Of a stretch of 64,000 bases of DNA, positions 8,611 to 17,068 are shown piece by piece. The notes below the pieces were generated by a model. The model had not been told where the DNA came from. It searched no databases and was given only the letters and a program-made list of their open reading frames with translations. Both the position numbers and the translations under genes were made by a program. Source of the stretch: Pseudomonadales bacterium (lineage in GTDB: Bacteria > Pseudomonadota > Gammaproteobacteria > Pseudomonadales > Azotimanducaceae). Positions within the stretch are counted from its first letter, which is position 1; every line of letters starts with the position of its first letter. The stretch lies in contig JANQPF010000021.1 in assembly GCA_028285415.1 (NCBI GenBank), positions 62,001 to 126,000 on the forward strand. Reading direction: 5' to 3'.

Positions 8611-10608
8611 TCAACGGCCGAGCTTTTTGCGCTTGTTCTCGACGTAGTCGACCAGGATGTACTCGCCGAGCTGGTCGGGTGAGGTGTAGAACACCCGACC
8701 GCCGTTGATGCGGGCCACCTCCTGCATGAACGCGCGCAGGTATTCGCTCGATTCGAGCATGAAGGTGTTGATGGCAATGCCCTTCGTAGTGCAGCGCTTC
8801 ACGGCGCGGAACGTCGCGCGAATGGTCTGCGGCGTGGGCGGATAGGCAAACATCGCCTGGCCGTTTTCCAGGTGCGCCGTCGGCTCACCGTCGGAGATCA
8901 TGATGATCTGCTTGCTGCCTGCGGGATGCTTGGCCAGGAGCTTCTCCGCCAGCAGCAGCGCGTGCTGCATGTTCGTGCCGAGCACGTACTCGTCCCACTG
9001 CAGGTAAGGCAGGTCGTGGGCTTTGAGCTCTTTGGCATAGGCGGCAAAGCCGATGATGTAGAAGCTGTCCTTGGGGTACTGGCTGGTGATGAGGTTGTGC
9101 AGTGCCAGCGCAACCTTCTTCGCCGCCTGGAACGAACCCCTGAGCGCCATCGACCAGGACAGATCCACCAGCATGGCGGTGGCGGTGGAGGTGATCTGCT
9201 CGCTGCGGTAAATCTCGAAGTCTTCGGGTTTCAGCTGCACCGGCGCGCCGGGTCCGTTGCGATCAATGGCATTGCGCAGCGTTTTCGGCATGTGCAGATG
9301 AAAAGGATCGCCGAACTCGTAGGGTTTGGTCTGCTCGATGCGTTCGCCGAAGCGGCCTTCTTCAGGTATGGCATGGTTGCCGAGACTCTGGCGCTTCAAG
9401 CGCTGGTAGATTTCTCCCAGCGCCTTCTGGCCGATCACGCGCGAGCCCCGAGGCGTCAACTCCCAGCCGTTGTCGTCGTTGGGTCTGACGTAGCCCGCGT
9501 CCTCCAGCATTTTCATGAGCTTCTCGAGCTCTTCCAGCTGATCCGCTTCCTCGTCGCCGAGCACGTCACGCAGCAGATCTTTGTTGATGCCGTCGAGATC
9601 GCCGCGTCGCTCCGCATCCTGCATCTGGCCGATGAGGTCGTCCATCTCGTGCATCTCGCGCATGACCTGCATGGCCGCTTCGAGATCGAGAGATTCTTCG
9701 CCGTTGAAGCGGTAGCGCTGGCTGTCCGGCGTCAGGAAATCGAGCTCCTTCGCGAGCTTGGCCATTTCCGCTTCGAGCTCCGGGTCACCGAAGCGACCGG
9801 CGAACATCTCCTGCAACGCCTGTCGCTGTTCGGGAGACATGGAGTTCATCAGTGACTGTGCCGCGGCCATCTGCTGGCGCATCTGCTCGAGGAGTTCATC
9901 GAGACTCTGCGGTGGGTTGTCGCCGAACATGTCACCGAACTCTTCCATGAACTTGTCGAACTCGGGATCTTCACCGGCGATCTGTTTCACCAGCATGTCG
10001 TTCAACGCCTTCAACATGTCCTTCATGCGCTCGATGTCGCCGTCGGACAGATTGTTGACCATGTTCTCGATGTCCTGGAAGAACGTATTGGTCATCGCCT
10101 TCTTGAGCTCGTTCAGAAGCTCGAGAAATTTCTTCTGCGCGTCGGTGTTGATGAACTCGAACGATTCGAGCGCTTTGATCTGCGAAGGAATGTCCTCCGG
10201 CAGCTCATCGAGCGCCTTTTCGTTGCGCTCTGCGATGTCTTTCAGGAGCGAATCGCTGAAGTTGTCCGGACCGGCTTCCGCGGCGCGCTGCTTCCATTCC
10301 TCGATCTGCTGGCGCTCCATGTCGATGATCTCGTCGAGGCGCTCACGGAAGCTTTCGAAGATGGAATCCAGATTGAAGCGTTTCAGCTGACGCTGCTTCT
10401 GCTCCTTCAGGCGGCGGATCATGTCCCGCAGGCCCTGCTGGTAGCCGCCCTGGGGAATCTGCATGCCGTGGGACATGAGGTTGCGCATCGCCCAGCGCAG
10501 GTCGCCGTATTCGATGATGTCGTCGGCCAGCGCTTTCATCACATCCTCAGCGTCCCACGGTATGTTCTGTGAGCCGTCCCAGGCGCTGTAGCGGTGTCGA
10601 CGTGGCAT
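8611..10608 (-). CDS. VWA-domain protein partner of a MoxR/chelatase-like AAA+ ATPase
   Basis: A 665-residue protein. Residues 1 to about 470 are strongly charged, helical and rich in Glu, Lys, Met and Gln. The C-terminal part (about 475-650) is a von Willebrand factor A domain with an intact MIDAS (VDLSWSMALRG, a DxSxS motif), a threonine region (GTNMQHAL) and the ISDGEP segment. No signal peptide, so cytoplasmic. The ATG at 10608 has a GAGGAAG ribosome site. It follows the AAA+ gene by 30 bases, the standard pairing in which the ATPase and VWA protein act as a chaperone or cofactor-insertion machine. The pair resembles, from memory, Rv0958/Rv0959 of Mycobacterium in length and order; the target is unknown. 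Confidence 0.85.
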   Translation of the reverse strand: MPRRHRYSAWDGSQNIPWDAEDVMKALADDIIEYGDLRWAMRNLMSHGMQIPQGGYQQGLRDMIRRLKEQKQRQLKRFNLDSIFESFRERLDEIIDMERQQIEEWKQRAAEAGPDNFSDSLLKDIAERNEKALDELPEDIPSQIKALESFEFINTDAQKKFLELLNELKKAMTNTFFQDIENMVNNLSDGDIERMKDMLKALNDMLVKQIAGEDPEFDKFMEEFGDMFGDNPPQSLDELLEQMRQQMAAAQSLMNSMSPEQRQALQEMFAGRFGDPELEAEMAKLAKELDFLTPDSQRYRFNGEESLDLEAAMQVMREMHEMDDLIGQMQDAERRGDLDGINKDLLRDVLGDEEADQLEELEKLMKMLEDAGYVRPNDDNGWELTPRGSRVIGQKALGEIYQRLKRQSLGNHAIPEEGRFGERIEQTKPYEFGDPFHLHMPKTLRNAIDRNGPGAPVQLKPEDFEIYRSEQITSTATAMLVDLSWSMALRGSFQAAKKVALALHNLITSQYPKDSFYIIGFAAYAKELKAHDLPYLQWDEYVLGTNMQHALLLAEKLLAKHPAGSKQIIMISDGEPTAHLENGQAMFAYPPTPQTIRATFRAVKRCTTKGIAINTFMLESSEYLRAFMQEVARINGGRVFYTSPDQLGEYILVDYVENKRKKLGR

Positions 10609-10638
10609 AAACTTCCTCGTAACGGTTGACCCGAGCGA

Positions 10639-12027
10639 TCAGCCGGAATAAGTGGCGCGGCCGGAAACCGCGTATTTGTTCAGTAGCTTGTTGAGATGCA
10701 GTCCCTCGAGAATGAACTCCACCTCCGCGGCGCGGGTACCCGGCGTGGTCGCCGTGATGCGGTCCGCCATCCCCGGAATCTTGTCGATGATCGTCGCGTA
10801 ATCTTCGGCGTACACCGCTTCGCCAATCTCGATGGTCAACCCTTCGTTGAAGGCATCTGAGATCGGCTGCAGATCGTGCAGGTCGTGAATCTGATCGAAG
10901 ACGCTCTTGGTGGCTGCCTGGATGATCTTGCTCGTGATCTTGTCCTCAGCCCCTTCCTCCATGGCTTCGAATTCCACTTTGCCCTGGAACGACGAGGCGA
11001 TGTAGTCGAGGTCCGATATCCGTGGCACCACCTCAGCTTCGTTCAGCACCAGCGCGCGTCGGAATGCGTTCGCAACCAGCACCTCGTAGTTGCTGATCGA
11101 GGCCCGCACCGATACGCCGGACCGCTGGTTGATATCCGGCGAGCGGCGGGCGGTGTGCGTGACCTCAGCGATGATCTCTTTCATGAATTCCGGCACGTTG
11201 ACCTGAAAGTCCGACAGCGCGAGCACGTTGGCTTCCTGCTCGACGATCGCAATTTCCTGGTCGATGGTTTCCGGGTAGTGGGTGCGGATCTGTGCACCAT
11301 AGCGGTCTTTCAGCGGCGTGATGATGCGTCCGCGATTGGTGTAATCCTCGGGATTTGCGGTGGCCACGATGAATACGTCGATCGGCAGCCGCACCTTGTG
11401 ACCGCGGATCTGCACGTCGCGCTCCTCGAGGAGGTTCAGGAGCCCCACCTGGATGCGCTCGGCCAGATCCGGCAGCTCGTTGATTGCAAAGATGCCTTTG
11501 TTCATGCGCGGCACCAGACCGTAGTGCAGCGTCAGCTCGTCCGAAAGGTAGCGGCCTTCCGCGACTTTGATGGGGTCCACTTCACCGATGATGTCGGCGA
11601 TGGTGATGTCCGGCGTCGCGAGCTTCTCGCCGTAGCGATCATCCCGGTGCACCCACCTGATGGGCGCGTCGTCGCCTTTCTCCTCGACCAGCGTGCGGCC
11701 GGCCTGGGTAATGGGGTGGAGCGGATCCTCGGGAATTTCGGTGTCGGCAAGCACGGGTGACCATTCGTCCAGGAGGGAGGTGAGGCTCCTGACCATGCGC
11801 GACTTCGCCTGGCCGCGCTCACCCAGAAAGATGATGTCCTGACAGCCCAGGAGCGCGTTGACGATCTGTGGTTCGACCGTTGCCTCGTAGCCCATGATGC
11901 CCGGGAACAGCGGCTCCGCGCGGGACAGCTTCATGATGAGGTTCTGGCGTAGTTCTTCCTTGACCGGCTTTGACTGATAGCCGCTCGCTTTGAGTTCACC
12001 CAAGGTCTGCGCACCTGGTTCTGACAC
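10639..12027 (-). CDS. magnesium-chelatase/MoxR-like AAA+ ATPase
   Basis: A 462-residue AAA+ protein. Walker A reads GERGQAKSR (near residue 72) and the chelatase-I type Walker B/sensor region reads KGIFAINELPDL, followed by GLLNLLEERDVQIRG and VATANPEDYTNRG. This matches the ChlI/MoxR clade rather than the sigma-54 activators. The GTG at 12027 is preferred because AGGGGAA stands seven bases before it; a TTG at 12045 would add six residues. It is the first gene of the operon with the VWA protein, the hydrolase and perhaps the methyltransferase. The physiological client is not evident. Confidence 0.85.
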   Translation of the reverse strand: MSEPGAQTLGELKASGYQSKPVKEELRQNLIMKLSRAEPLFPGIMGYEATVEPQIVNALLGCQDIIFLGERGQAKSRMVRSLTSLLDEWSPVLADTEIPEDPLHPITQAGRTLVEEKGDDAPIRWVHRDDRYGEKLATPDITIADIIGEVDPIKVAEGRYLSDELTLHYGLVPRMNKGIFAINELPDLAERIQVGLLNLLEERDVQIRGHKVRLPIDVFIVATANPEDYTNRGRIITPLKDRYGAQIRTHYPETIDQEIAIVEQEANVLALSDFQVNVPEFMKEIIAEVTHTARRSPDINQRSGVSVRASISNYEVLVANAFRRALVLNEAEVVPRISDLDYIASSFQGKVEFEAMEEGAEDKITSKIIQAATKSVFDQIHDLHDLQPISDAFNEGLTIEIGEAVYAEDYATIIDKIPGMADRITATTPGTRAAEVEFILEGLHLNKLLNKYAVSGRATYSG

Positions 12028-12122
12028 TGCTGACTTCCCCTGCAAGACTGCTCGCTTGAGTCTACGATGGATCGTAGGCGGATGACCAATGGTTCCTTGG
12101 CGGAATCCGGTTGCCGTTTCTT

Positions 12123-12704
12123 TTAGTCCAACAATGCGGCAACGCGCGCCTGTATTTCAGGCACGAGCTCCGCTTCCACCCAGGGATTGCGCTTGAGCCA
12201 GAGCGTGTTGCGCGGGCTGGGATGCGGCAGGGGGACGATTTCGGGCCAGCGGGATCGCCAGCCCGCAACCACGGCCGCGAGCGTCTCTTTTTTCGCCGGG
12301 TTGAGGTGCCAATCGATGGCGTAGCGGCCAACGGCAATGGTCAGTTGCACGTTGTTGAGGTGTGCGAGCAGCGCTTCGCGCCAGGTCGGCGCGCATTCGG
12401 GTCGCGGTGGCAGGTCGCCGCCGCGTCCGCGCCCGGGGTAGCAAAATCCCATCGGCACGAGCGCAATCTGCTTCGCATCATAGAAGGTATCTTTGTCGAC
12501 GCCCATCCACCGCCGCAGTCGATCGCCGCTCGGGTCGTTGAAGGGAATCCCGGTCTCGTGCACCGCGGTACCCGGGGCCTGGCCGACGACCAGCACTCTC
12601 GCTTCGGGGTGGGCCTGAAAGACGGGGCGGGGTCCGAGGGGCAGTTGCGCCTCGCAGAGGGTGCAGGCCTTGATCTCATCAACCAGGCGGACGAAGGGTT
12701 TCAA
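12123..12704 (-). CDS. uracil-DNA-glycosylase-like Fe-S protein
   Basis: A 193-residue protein of the UDG superfamily. Four cysteines at 14, 17, 88 and 104 have the CxxC...C-x15-C layout of the 4Fe-4S cluster in family 4/5 glycosylases. Motif A is GQAPG instead of the family-4 GEAPG, and the C-terminal His motif is HPSPRN near residue 161. The acid normally used in catalysis is thus a Gln, so its glycosylase activity is open. The start is a TTG at 12704 that overlaps the TGA of the acyl-CoA dehydrogenase by four bases, so it is translated as part of that operon. The 77 bases to the AAA+ gene are non-coding. Confidence 0.8.
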   Translation of the reverse strand: MKPFVRLVDEIKACTLCEAQLPLGPRPVFQAHPEARVLVVGQAPGTAVHETGIPFNDPSGDRLRRWMGVDKDTFYDAKQIALVPMGFCYPGRGRGGDLPPRPECAPTWREALLAHLNNVQLTIAVGRYAIDWHLNPAKKETLAAVVAGWRSRWPEIVPLPHPSPRNTLWLKRNPWVEAELVPEIQARVAALLD

Positions 12705-13882
12705 GCGTTGGCGCGTTGCGTGGGTTTGCCGAGCAGCCGGTCGGAGACGATGCGCAGCTGGATTTCGCTGGTGCCTTCGAAGATTTTCGTCAGCCTGGCA
12801 TCACGCCAGTAACGCTCCATGGCGTGCAGCTTCGTATAACCGGCCCCGCCGAGAATCTGCAGCCCGTCCGAAGTCACTCGCTCGGCCATCTCTGCCGCGT
12901 ACCACTTCAGCATCGACGCCTCTTTGTCGCAGGTCTGGCCGGCGTCCATTTTTGTACAGACGTCGTACATCAGCGCCCGCGCGGCTTCGATCTCCGCCGC
13001 CATCCGTGCAATCTTGAAGCGGGTTTCCTGGAAGTCGCTGATGGGAACGCCGAACTGCACGCGCTCGTGGCTGTAGGCCATGGCGTCTTCGAGCGCGCCG
13101 CGGGCCAGTCCAATCGAGCGCGCCGCCGTATGCGCACGCGCCACGTTCAGCATGTTGACCGTGTTCTTGAAGCCTTCACCACCGCCGCCGGTGATGATGT
13201 TCTCTTTGGGGATGCGGCATTCGTCGAATGCCAGCTCGAAGGTGTTCCAGCCGAAGTAGCCGATCTTGGGAATGGCCGAGCCCTGGCAGCCCGCGGGCAG
13301 CTCACCGCGCGGTTTTTCGATGATGAAAGAACGCAGACCCTTGTAGCGTTCCTCTTCACCCGGCGCTTCGACGCGCGCCAGCAGATTGATGTAGTCCGCC
13401 TCGTCGGCAAAGGTGCACCAGTATTTGTTGCCGGTAATGACCCACTCGTCGCCGTCGAGCACGGCTTTACAACTGACCGCCGCGAGATCGCTGCCGACGT
13501 TGGGTTCGGACAGGGACACGGCGGCCAGATACTCTCCCTGGGCCGCCTTGGCGGTCAGGTCCCGGCGTTTGTCCTCTGGCCAGCCACCAACCGCCATCAG
13601 CGAGGACGCGCGAGCGATGATGCTTGCCACGCTCATCCAGCCCCGCGCGAGCTCTTCGGCAATCAGGCAGTACTCGAAGACGCCGAGGCCCAGTCCGCCA
13701 TGCTCCTCGGGCATGCGAATGCCGAAGTAGCCCATCTCCCCGAGCTTCGCTCTGAGCGCCATGGGAATTTTGCCCTGCACCGGATCCAGCTCGTTGGCAA
13801 CCGGCAATACCTCGCGCATCGTGAAATCGCGGGCCACCTCCTGAATCATCAGGCGCTCGTCGGTGAGATAGTGGTCGCTCAT
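12701..13882 (-). CDS. acyl-CoA dehydrogenase
   Basis: A 393-residue acyl-CoA dehydrogenase with the FAD motif (AVSLSEPNVGSDLA near residue 130), the VQFGVPISDFQ region and the canonical TKIFEGTSEIQ segment holding the catalytic glutamate. It resembles glutaryl-CoA/short-branched-chain dehydrogenases in its YTKLHAMERYWRDA stretch. The ATG at 13882 starts one base after the TGA of the CoA-ester lyase; a TTG at 13894 would overlap that gene. It sits in a leftward operon: PrpD-like protein, lyase, dehydrogenase, UDG-like protein. Confidence 0.9.
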   Translation of the reverse strand: MSDHYLTDERLMIQEVARDFTMREVLPVANELDPVQGKIPMALRAKLGEMGYFGIRMPEEHGGLGLGVFEYCLIAEELARGWMSVASIIARASSLMAVGGWPEDKRRDLTAKAAQGEYLAAVSLSEPNVGSDLAAVSCKAVLDGDEWVITGNKYWCTFADEADYINLLARVEAPGEEERYKGLRSFIIEKPRGELPAGCQGSAIPKIGYFGWNTFELAFDECRIPKENIITGGGGEGFKNTVNMLNVARAHTAARSIGLARGALEDAMAYSHERVQFGVPISDFQETRFKIARMAAEIEAARALMYDVCTKMDAGQTCDKEASMLKWYAAEMAERVTSDGLQILGGAGYTKLHAMERYWRDARLTKIFEGTSEIQLRIVSDRLLGKPTQRANA

Positions 13883-13883
13883 T

Positions 13884-14795
13884 TCAGATGCCAATCAGAT
13901 CCGCACGATCGATGACGTTCTGCACGATGCGGATGCTTGCGGCATCCACCATCACGCCGTCGACGTTGATGGCACCGAGGCCTTCCGCCAGCGCCTGATC
14001 GTAGGCTTCTTTCTGTTTGCGCGCCGTCGCCACGTCCTCAGCGGTCGGCGCAAATACTTCCTGGGCGATGTCCACCTGGCTCGGATGGATGGCCCACTTG
14101 CCGACCATGCCCAGGACGTTGGAGCGCTCCGCCTCTTTCTGGTACGCCTCCGGATTTCTGAAGTTGGCGTACGGCCCGTCCACGGGATCGATGCCGTTGG
14201 CGCGGCAGGCGATGGTCATTTTGTAGCGCGGGTAGTGCCAGACGTCGGGGGGATAGCCACCCGTGCTGCCGACCGATGCAAGCTGCATCTGCTGGCTGGC
14301 GGAGTAGTCACCCATGCCGAAGACGAGGCACTCCAGGCGGTCGGAGCAGGCGGCAATCTCTTCCACGTTCATCATGCCTTCCACCTCTTCGATCAGGCAT
14401 TCGATGCCGATACGGCGGGTGAGTTTCAGCTTCTGCTCCAACTGGTCGAGCATCAGATGCACGAAGCGCACGTCGGCGGCACTCTTGGCCTTGGTCAACA
14501 TGATGGTGTCGAGCTTCTCCCCGGCGCCTGTGACAACCTCGATGATGTCATCGTGGCACCACTCGGTCTCCACGTCGTTGATGCGCACGCAGACGGTCCG
14601 TGGCGTCCACTCGAGGTTGTTGATGGCCTCCACAATCATGCCTCGCGCGCCGGGTTTGGCGCTCGGCGCGACGGCGTCTTCCAGGTCGAGAAAGACGTGG
14701 TCGACTTCCAGCGCCGCGGCTTTGGTCATCATCTTCTCGGAGCTGCCGGGTACCGACAGCTGGCAGCGTCGTGCGCGCCTGGGTTGTTTGTTCAT
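13884..14795 (-). CDS. HpcH/HpaI-family CoA-ester lyase (malyl/citramalyl-CoA lyase type)
   Basis: A 303-residue TIM-barrel lyase with the QLSVPGSSEKMM entry motif, FLDLEDAVAPS metal motif near residue 37, CLIEEVEGMMNV and GKWAIHPSQVDIA motifs. It is closer to the malyl-CoA/citramalyl-CoA lyase branch than the paralogue at 4286-5191 (for example in the GYPPDVWHYPRYKM segment). Expected role: cleavage or condensation of a hydroxy-dicarboxyl-CoA with acetyl-CoA or glyoxylate/pyruvate as partner. It follows the MmgE/PrpD gene by 27 bases. Confidence 0.87.
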   Translation of the reverse strand: MNKQPRRARRCQLSVPGSSEKMMTKAAALEVDHVFLDLEDAVAPSAKPGARGMIVEAINNLEWTPRTVCVRINDVETEWCHDDIIEVVTGAGEKLDTIMLTKAKSAADVRFVHLMLDQLEQKLKLTRRIGIECLIEEVEGMMNVEEIAACSDRLECLVFGMGDYSASQQMQLASVGSTGGYPPDVWHYPRYKMTIACRANGIDPVDGPYANFRNPEAYQKEAERSNVLGMVGKWAIHPSQVDIAQEVFAPTAEDVATARKQKEAYDQALAEGLGAINVDGVMVDAASIRIVQNVIDRADLIGI

Positions 14796-14822
14796 CGCTA
14801 CTTCCTTCTGGTGAGGTTTTTG

Positions 14823-16157
14823 TCAGGCCGCAACGGCGTCGAAGAGCGGGCTCAGATCGTCGAGCTCGTCCAGGCGGCGGCACAGGTCAATGATCCTGGC
14901 AGCCCGCTCCGCGCCGAGCCGGGGTACCACGAGCGCGCGAAACTTGCGCTCGAGCTTCTGCCACTGCAGTTCCAGGTCGGTGAGCGGGATCGCCACGTTG
15001 AACGCCTGCTCGAAGGTCATACCGTCCTCGGTTTCGATGCGGACGATCGTGTCGGGGGTTGGCGTCTCGTGAGCGACAACGCTGATCTTGTCGCGGAAAT
15101 GCGTGACGTCCGCGGCCTGGGTCAGCTCGTCGGTGAAGATGTCGATGCTCGACGTATCGAGCCCGGCCAGCGCCATCGCCACGGTCAGCCGCAGCGAAAA
15201 CTTGGCTTCGAGACCCGTGCTCGGCTCCTGGATGTTGCAGACTTTGAAGTGGCCTGCGTCGACCAACACGGTCACGGCCTTGATCTTCCCGGGATCGAAC
15301 GCGTTCTGCTCGCACAGGAGGTTCGTGGCTTCGATGGCCGAGTGTGTGAGGTAACAGGCCGCGTGGTACTTGAAGCAGATGTCCTGTGTATACGATGGAT
15401 CTTCGAGTGCCCGGTCGAACTTCGCGGGGTCGGCGCTCGTTGCCTGCGTATCCATGAAACCCTGCTCCGCTTCGAGAATGTCGGTGCGGCTGCTGAACCC
15501 TTTTGCCGCCAGATTGGCAGCCTGCGCCCCCGTTGCCGCGGCGTGTCCGGCGTGCAGCGGTTTGCACATAGTCCCGAACTGGGATTTCAGACCCGCAGCC
15601 TGAGTGCCCGCGATTCCAAGCGCCTTGGCGGTGGCGTCTTCGTCCAGGTTGAGGCTGACGGCGGCCGCGGCGGCAGCGCCGAACGAACCCAGGGTTCCCG
15701 TCGAATGCCAGCCCTGCTGGTAGTGGGCGTTGCCCGCGAAACGCGCGACGATGCACTCGGCGTCGACCCCGGTGGCGAAGGCGCTGATCACTTCTGCGCC
15801 GCTCAAACGGTTCTGCTCTGCCAGGGCCAGCACAACTGGAGCTACCGGCACCGTTGGGTGTCCTGTCATCGCGGTTGCGACGTCATCATAGTCGTGTGCA
15901 TGGCCGGCGGAGCCGTTGATGAGCGCTGCCTGCTGGACCGAGGTGCGCTCGCTGGTGCCGATGATGGTCGCCTGCGGGTGTCCGCCCTGCTCCAGCGCTT
16001 CTTCGCGCAGGATCCGTGCCAGCGGCTCCTCCATGCCGGCAATCGTGACGCCAATGAAATCGAGCAGCGCCTGCTTGCTGACTTCGCGGGCGTTTTCGGG
16101 AATGGTGGCGAAATCGGCCGCCGCAACGCGCGCGGCCAGGCGTCTGGTTTCGTGCAT
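14823..16157 (-). CDS. MmgE/PrpD-family protein
   Basis: A 444-residue protein with the family's all-helical N-terminal domain (DFIGVTIAGMEEPLA, HAHDYDDV, GHPTVPVAP, GWHSTGTLGSFGAAAAAAV) and C-terminal lid domain. The family contains 2-methylcitrate dehydratase, cis-aconitate decarboxylase and dicarboxylate hydro-lyases or isomerases. As itaconate clusters also contain an MmgE/PrpD gene, the adjacent lyase and dehydrogenase point to C4-C6 dicarboxylate metabolism, but the substrate is not set by sequence. The ATG at 16157 has an AGAGAGGA ribosome site. It heads the operon. Confidence 0.87.
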   Translation of the reverse strand: MHETRRLAARVAAADFATIPENAREVSKQALLDFIGVTIAGMEEPLARILREEALEQGGHPQATIIGTSERTSVQQAALINGSAGHAHDYDDVATAMTGHPTVPVAPVVLALAEQNRLSGAEVISAFATGVDAECIVARFAGNAHYQQGWHSTGTLGSFGAAAAAAVSLNLDEDATAKALGIAGTQAAGLKSQFGTMCKPLHAGHAAATGAQAANLAAKGFSSRTDILEAEQGFMDTQATSADPAKFDRALEDPSYTQDICFKYHAACYLTHSAIEATNLLCEQNAFDPGKIKAVTVLVDAGHFKVCNIQEPSTGLEAKFSLRLTVAMALAGLDTSSIDIFTDELTQAADVTHFRDKISVVAHETPTPDTIVRIETEDGMTFEQAFNVAIPLTDLELQWQKLERKFRALVVPRLGAERAARIIDLCRRLDELDDLSPLFDAVAA

Positions 16158-16207
16158 GGGAAATCCTCTCTCGCGAGAGACTTAAGCTAACCCAAAGGGG
16201 AGGGAAG

Positions 16208-17068
16208 TCAATCGTCGCGGAAGCGGGTCCGGCCGCGTTTGAGATCGCGGGTGACGAAACGCCGCAGCTTGTGGGTCAGCGTGGCAGCATCCAACTTCGA
16301 GTGGATCGGCTCGCCAATCTTGAGGTGGTAGCGCTGTCCGGACTTGTTCAAGAGCTCGCGGAAGAGGGTCATGTCCTTGAGCTCGGTGTTGAGGAACCAG
16401 AAGAAGTAGTACAGCGCGCTGTTGTGACCTTTGATGTGCATGGGCACGATCGGGCAATCGTACTTCTGCGCGAGGCCTACCCCCGATTCCAGCCATTCAC
16501 GCTCGACCAGACCAATCGGGGTGGGGCGCGCCAGACGCCCGGAGGGAAAAATGACGATCAGGCGGTCATCCTTGAAAGCGCGCACCATGTTGCGCACCGT
16601 CTCTTTGGTTTTGGCGTGGTTGCGTCGCTCTTCCATCCACTCCACGGGAATGATGATCTCGGCGAGATTGTGCTGACAGCGCACGGCATCGCGGTTGGCG
16701 AAAAAGGTCATATCCGGTCGCAGATGCTTGATGGCGTCGAAGACGGCGATGCCATCGGCGATGCCGGCGGGGTGGTTCGGCATGAGCACCGCGCGGCCAT
16801 CGGCGGGCAGGTGCTCGAGCCCCTCTACGGTCACCCGCATCTTGAGCAGGTCGCTCATGTGCTCGAACACCGCAAAGCCGCTCATACCCTGAACCTCGTC
16901 CACGAGGTCAATGGCGGTCTGATAGCCGAGCACCGGGTAGAGGTACTTTTGGACCATCGCCCAGATGCGCGGGCTCTGACGCAGCTTCTCCGCGCGTTCC
17001 TCGATGAGCTCGTCGACGATGTGCTTTTCGCGCAGCGCGTCGGTGAGTTGCGGGGTCGCTTCGCTCAT
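16208..17068 (-). CDS. lysophospholipid/glycerol-phosphate acyltransferase (PlsC-like)
   Basis: A 286-residue acyltransferase. Motif I appears as PNHPAGIADG near residue 99 (an NHxxxxxD variant), the substrate motif as FANRDAVRC, and motif III as VIFPSGRLARPT near residue 175. These are diagnostic of the PlsC superfamily that acylates lysophosphatidic acid or related acceptors at the inner membrane. There is no long hydrophobic segment, so membrane association is peripheral. The ATG overlaps the stop of the upstream hydrolase by four bases, so the two genes are coupled. Confidence 0.85.
   Translation of the reverse strand: MSEATPQLTDALREKHIVDELIEERAEKLRQSPRIWAMVQKYLYPVLGYQTAIDLVDEVQGMSGFAVFEHMSDLLKMRVTVEGLEHLPADGRAVLMPNHPAGIADGIAVFDAIKHLRPDMTFFANRDAVRCQHNLAEIIIPVEWMEERRNHAKTKETVRNMVRAFKDDRLIVIFPSGRLARPTPIGLVEREWLESGVGLAQKYDCPIVPMHIKGHNSALYYFFWFLNTELKDMTLFRELLNKSGQRYHLKIGEPIHSKLDAATLTHKLRRFVTRDLKRGRTRFRDD

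Noticed and set aside
14085-16190. 701-codon open frame on the + strand
   Set aside because: It is the reverse shadow of the MmgE/PrpD and CoA-lyase genes; it is His/Arg/Val-rich, has no family motifs and crosses the boundary of real genes.
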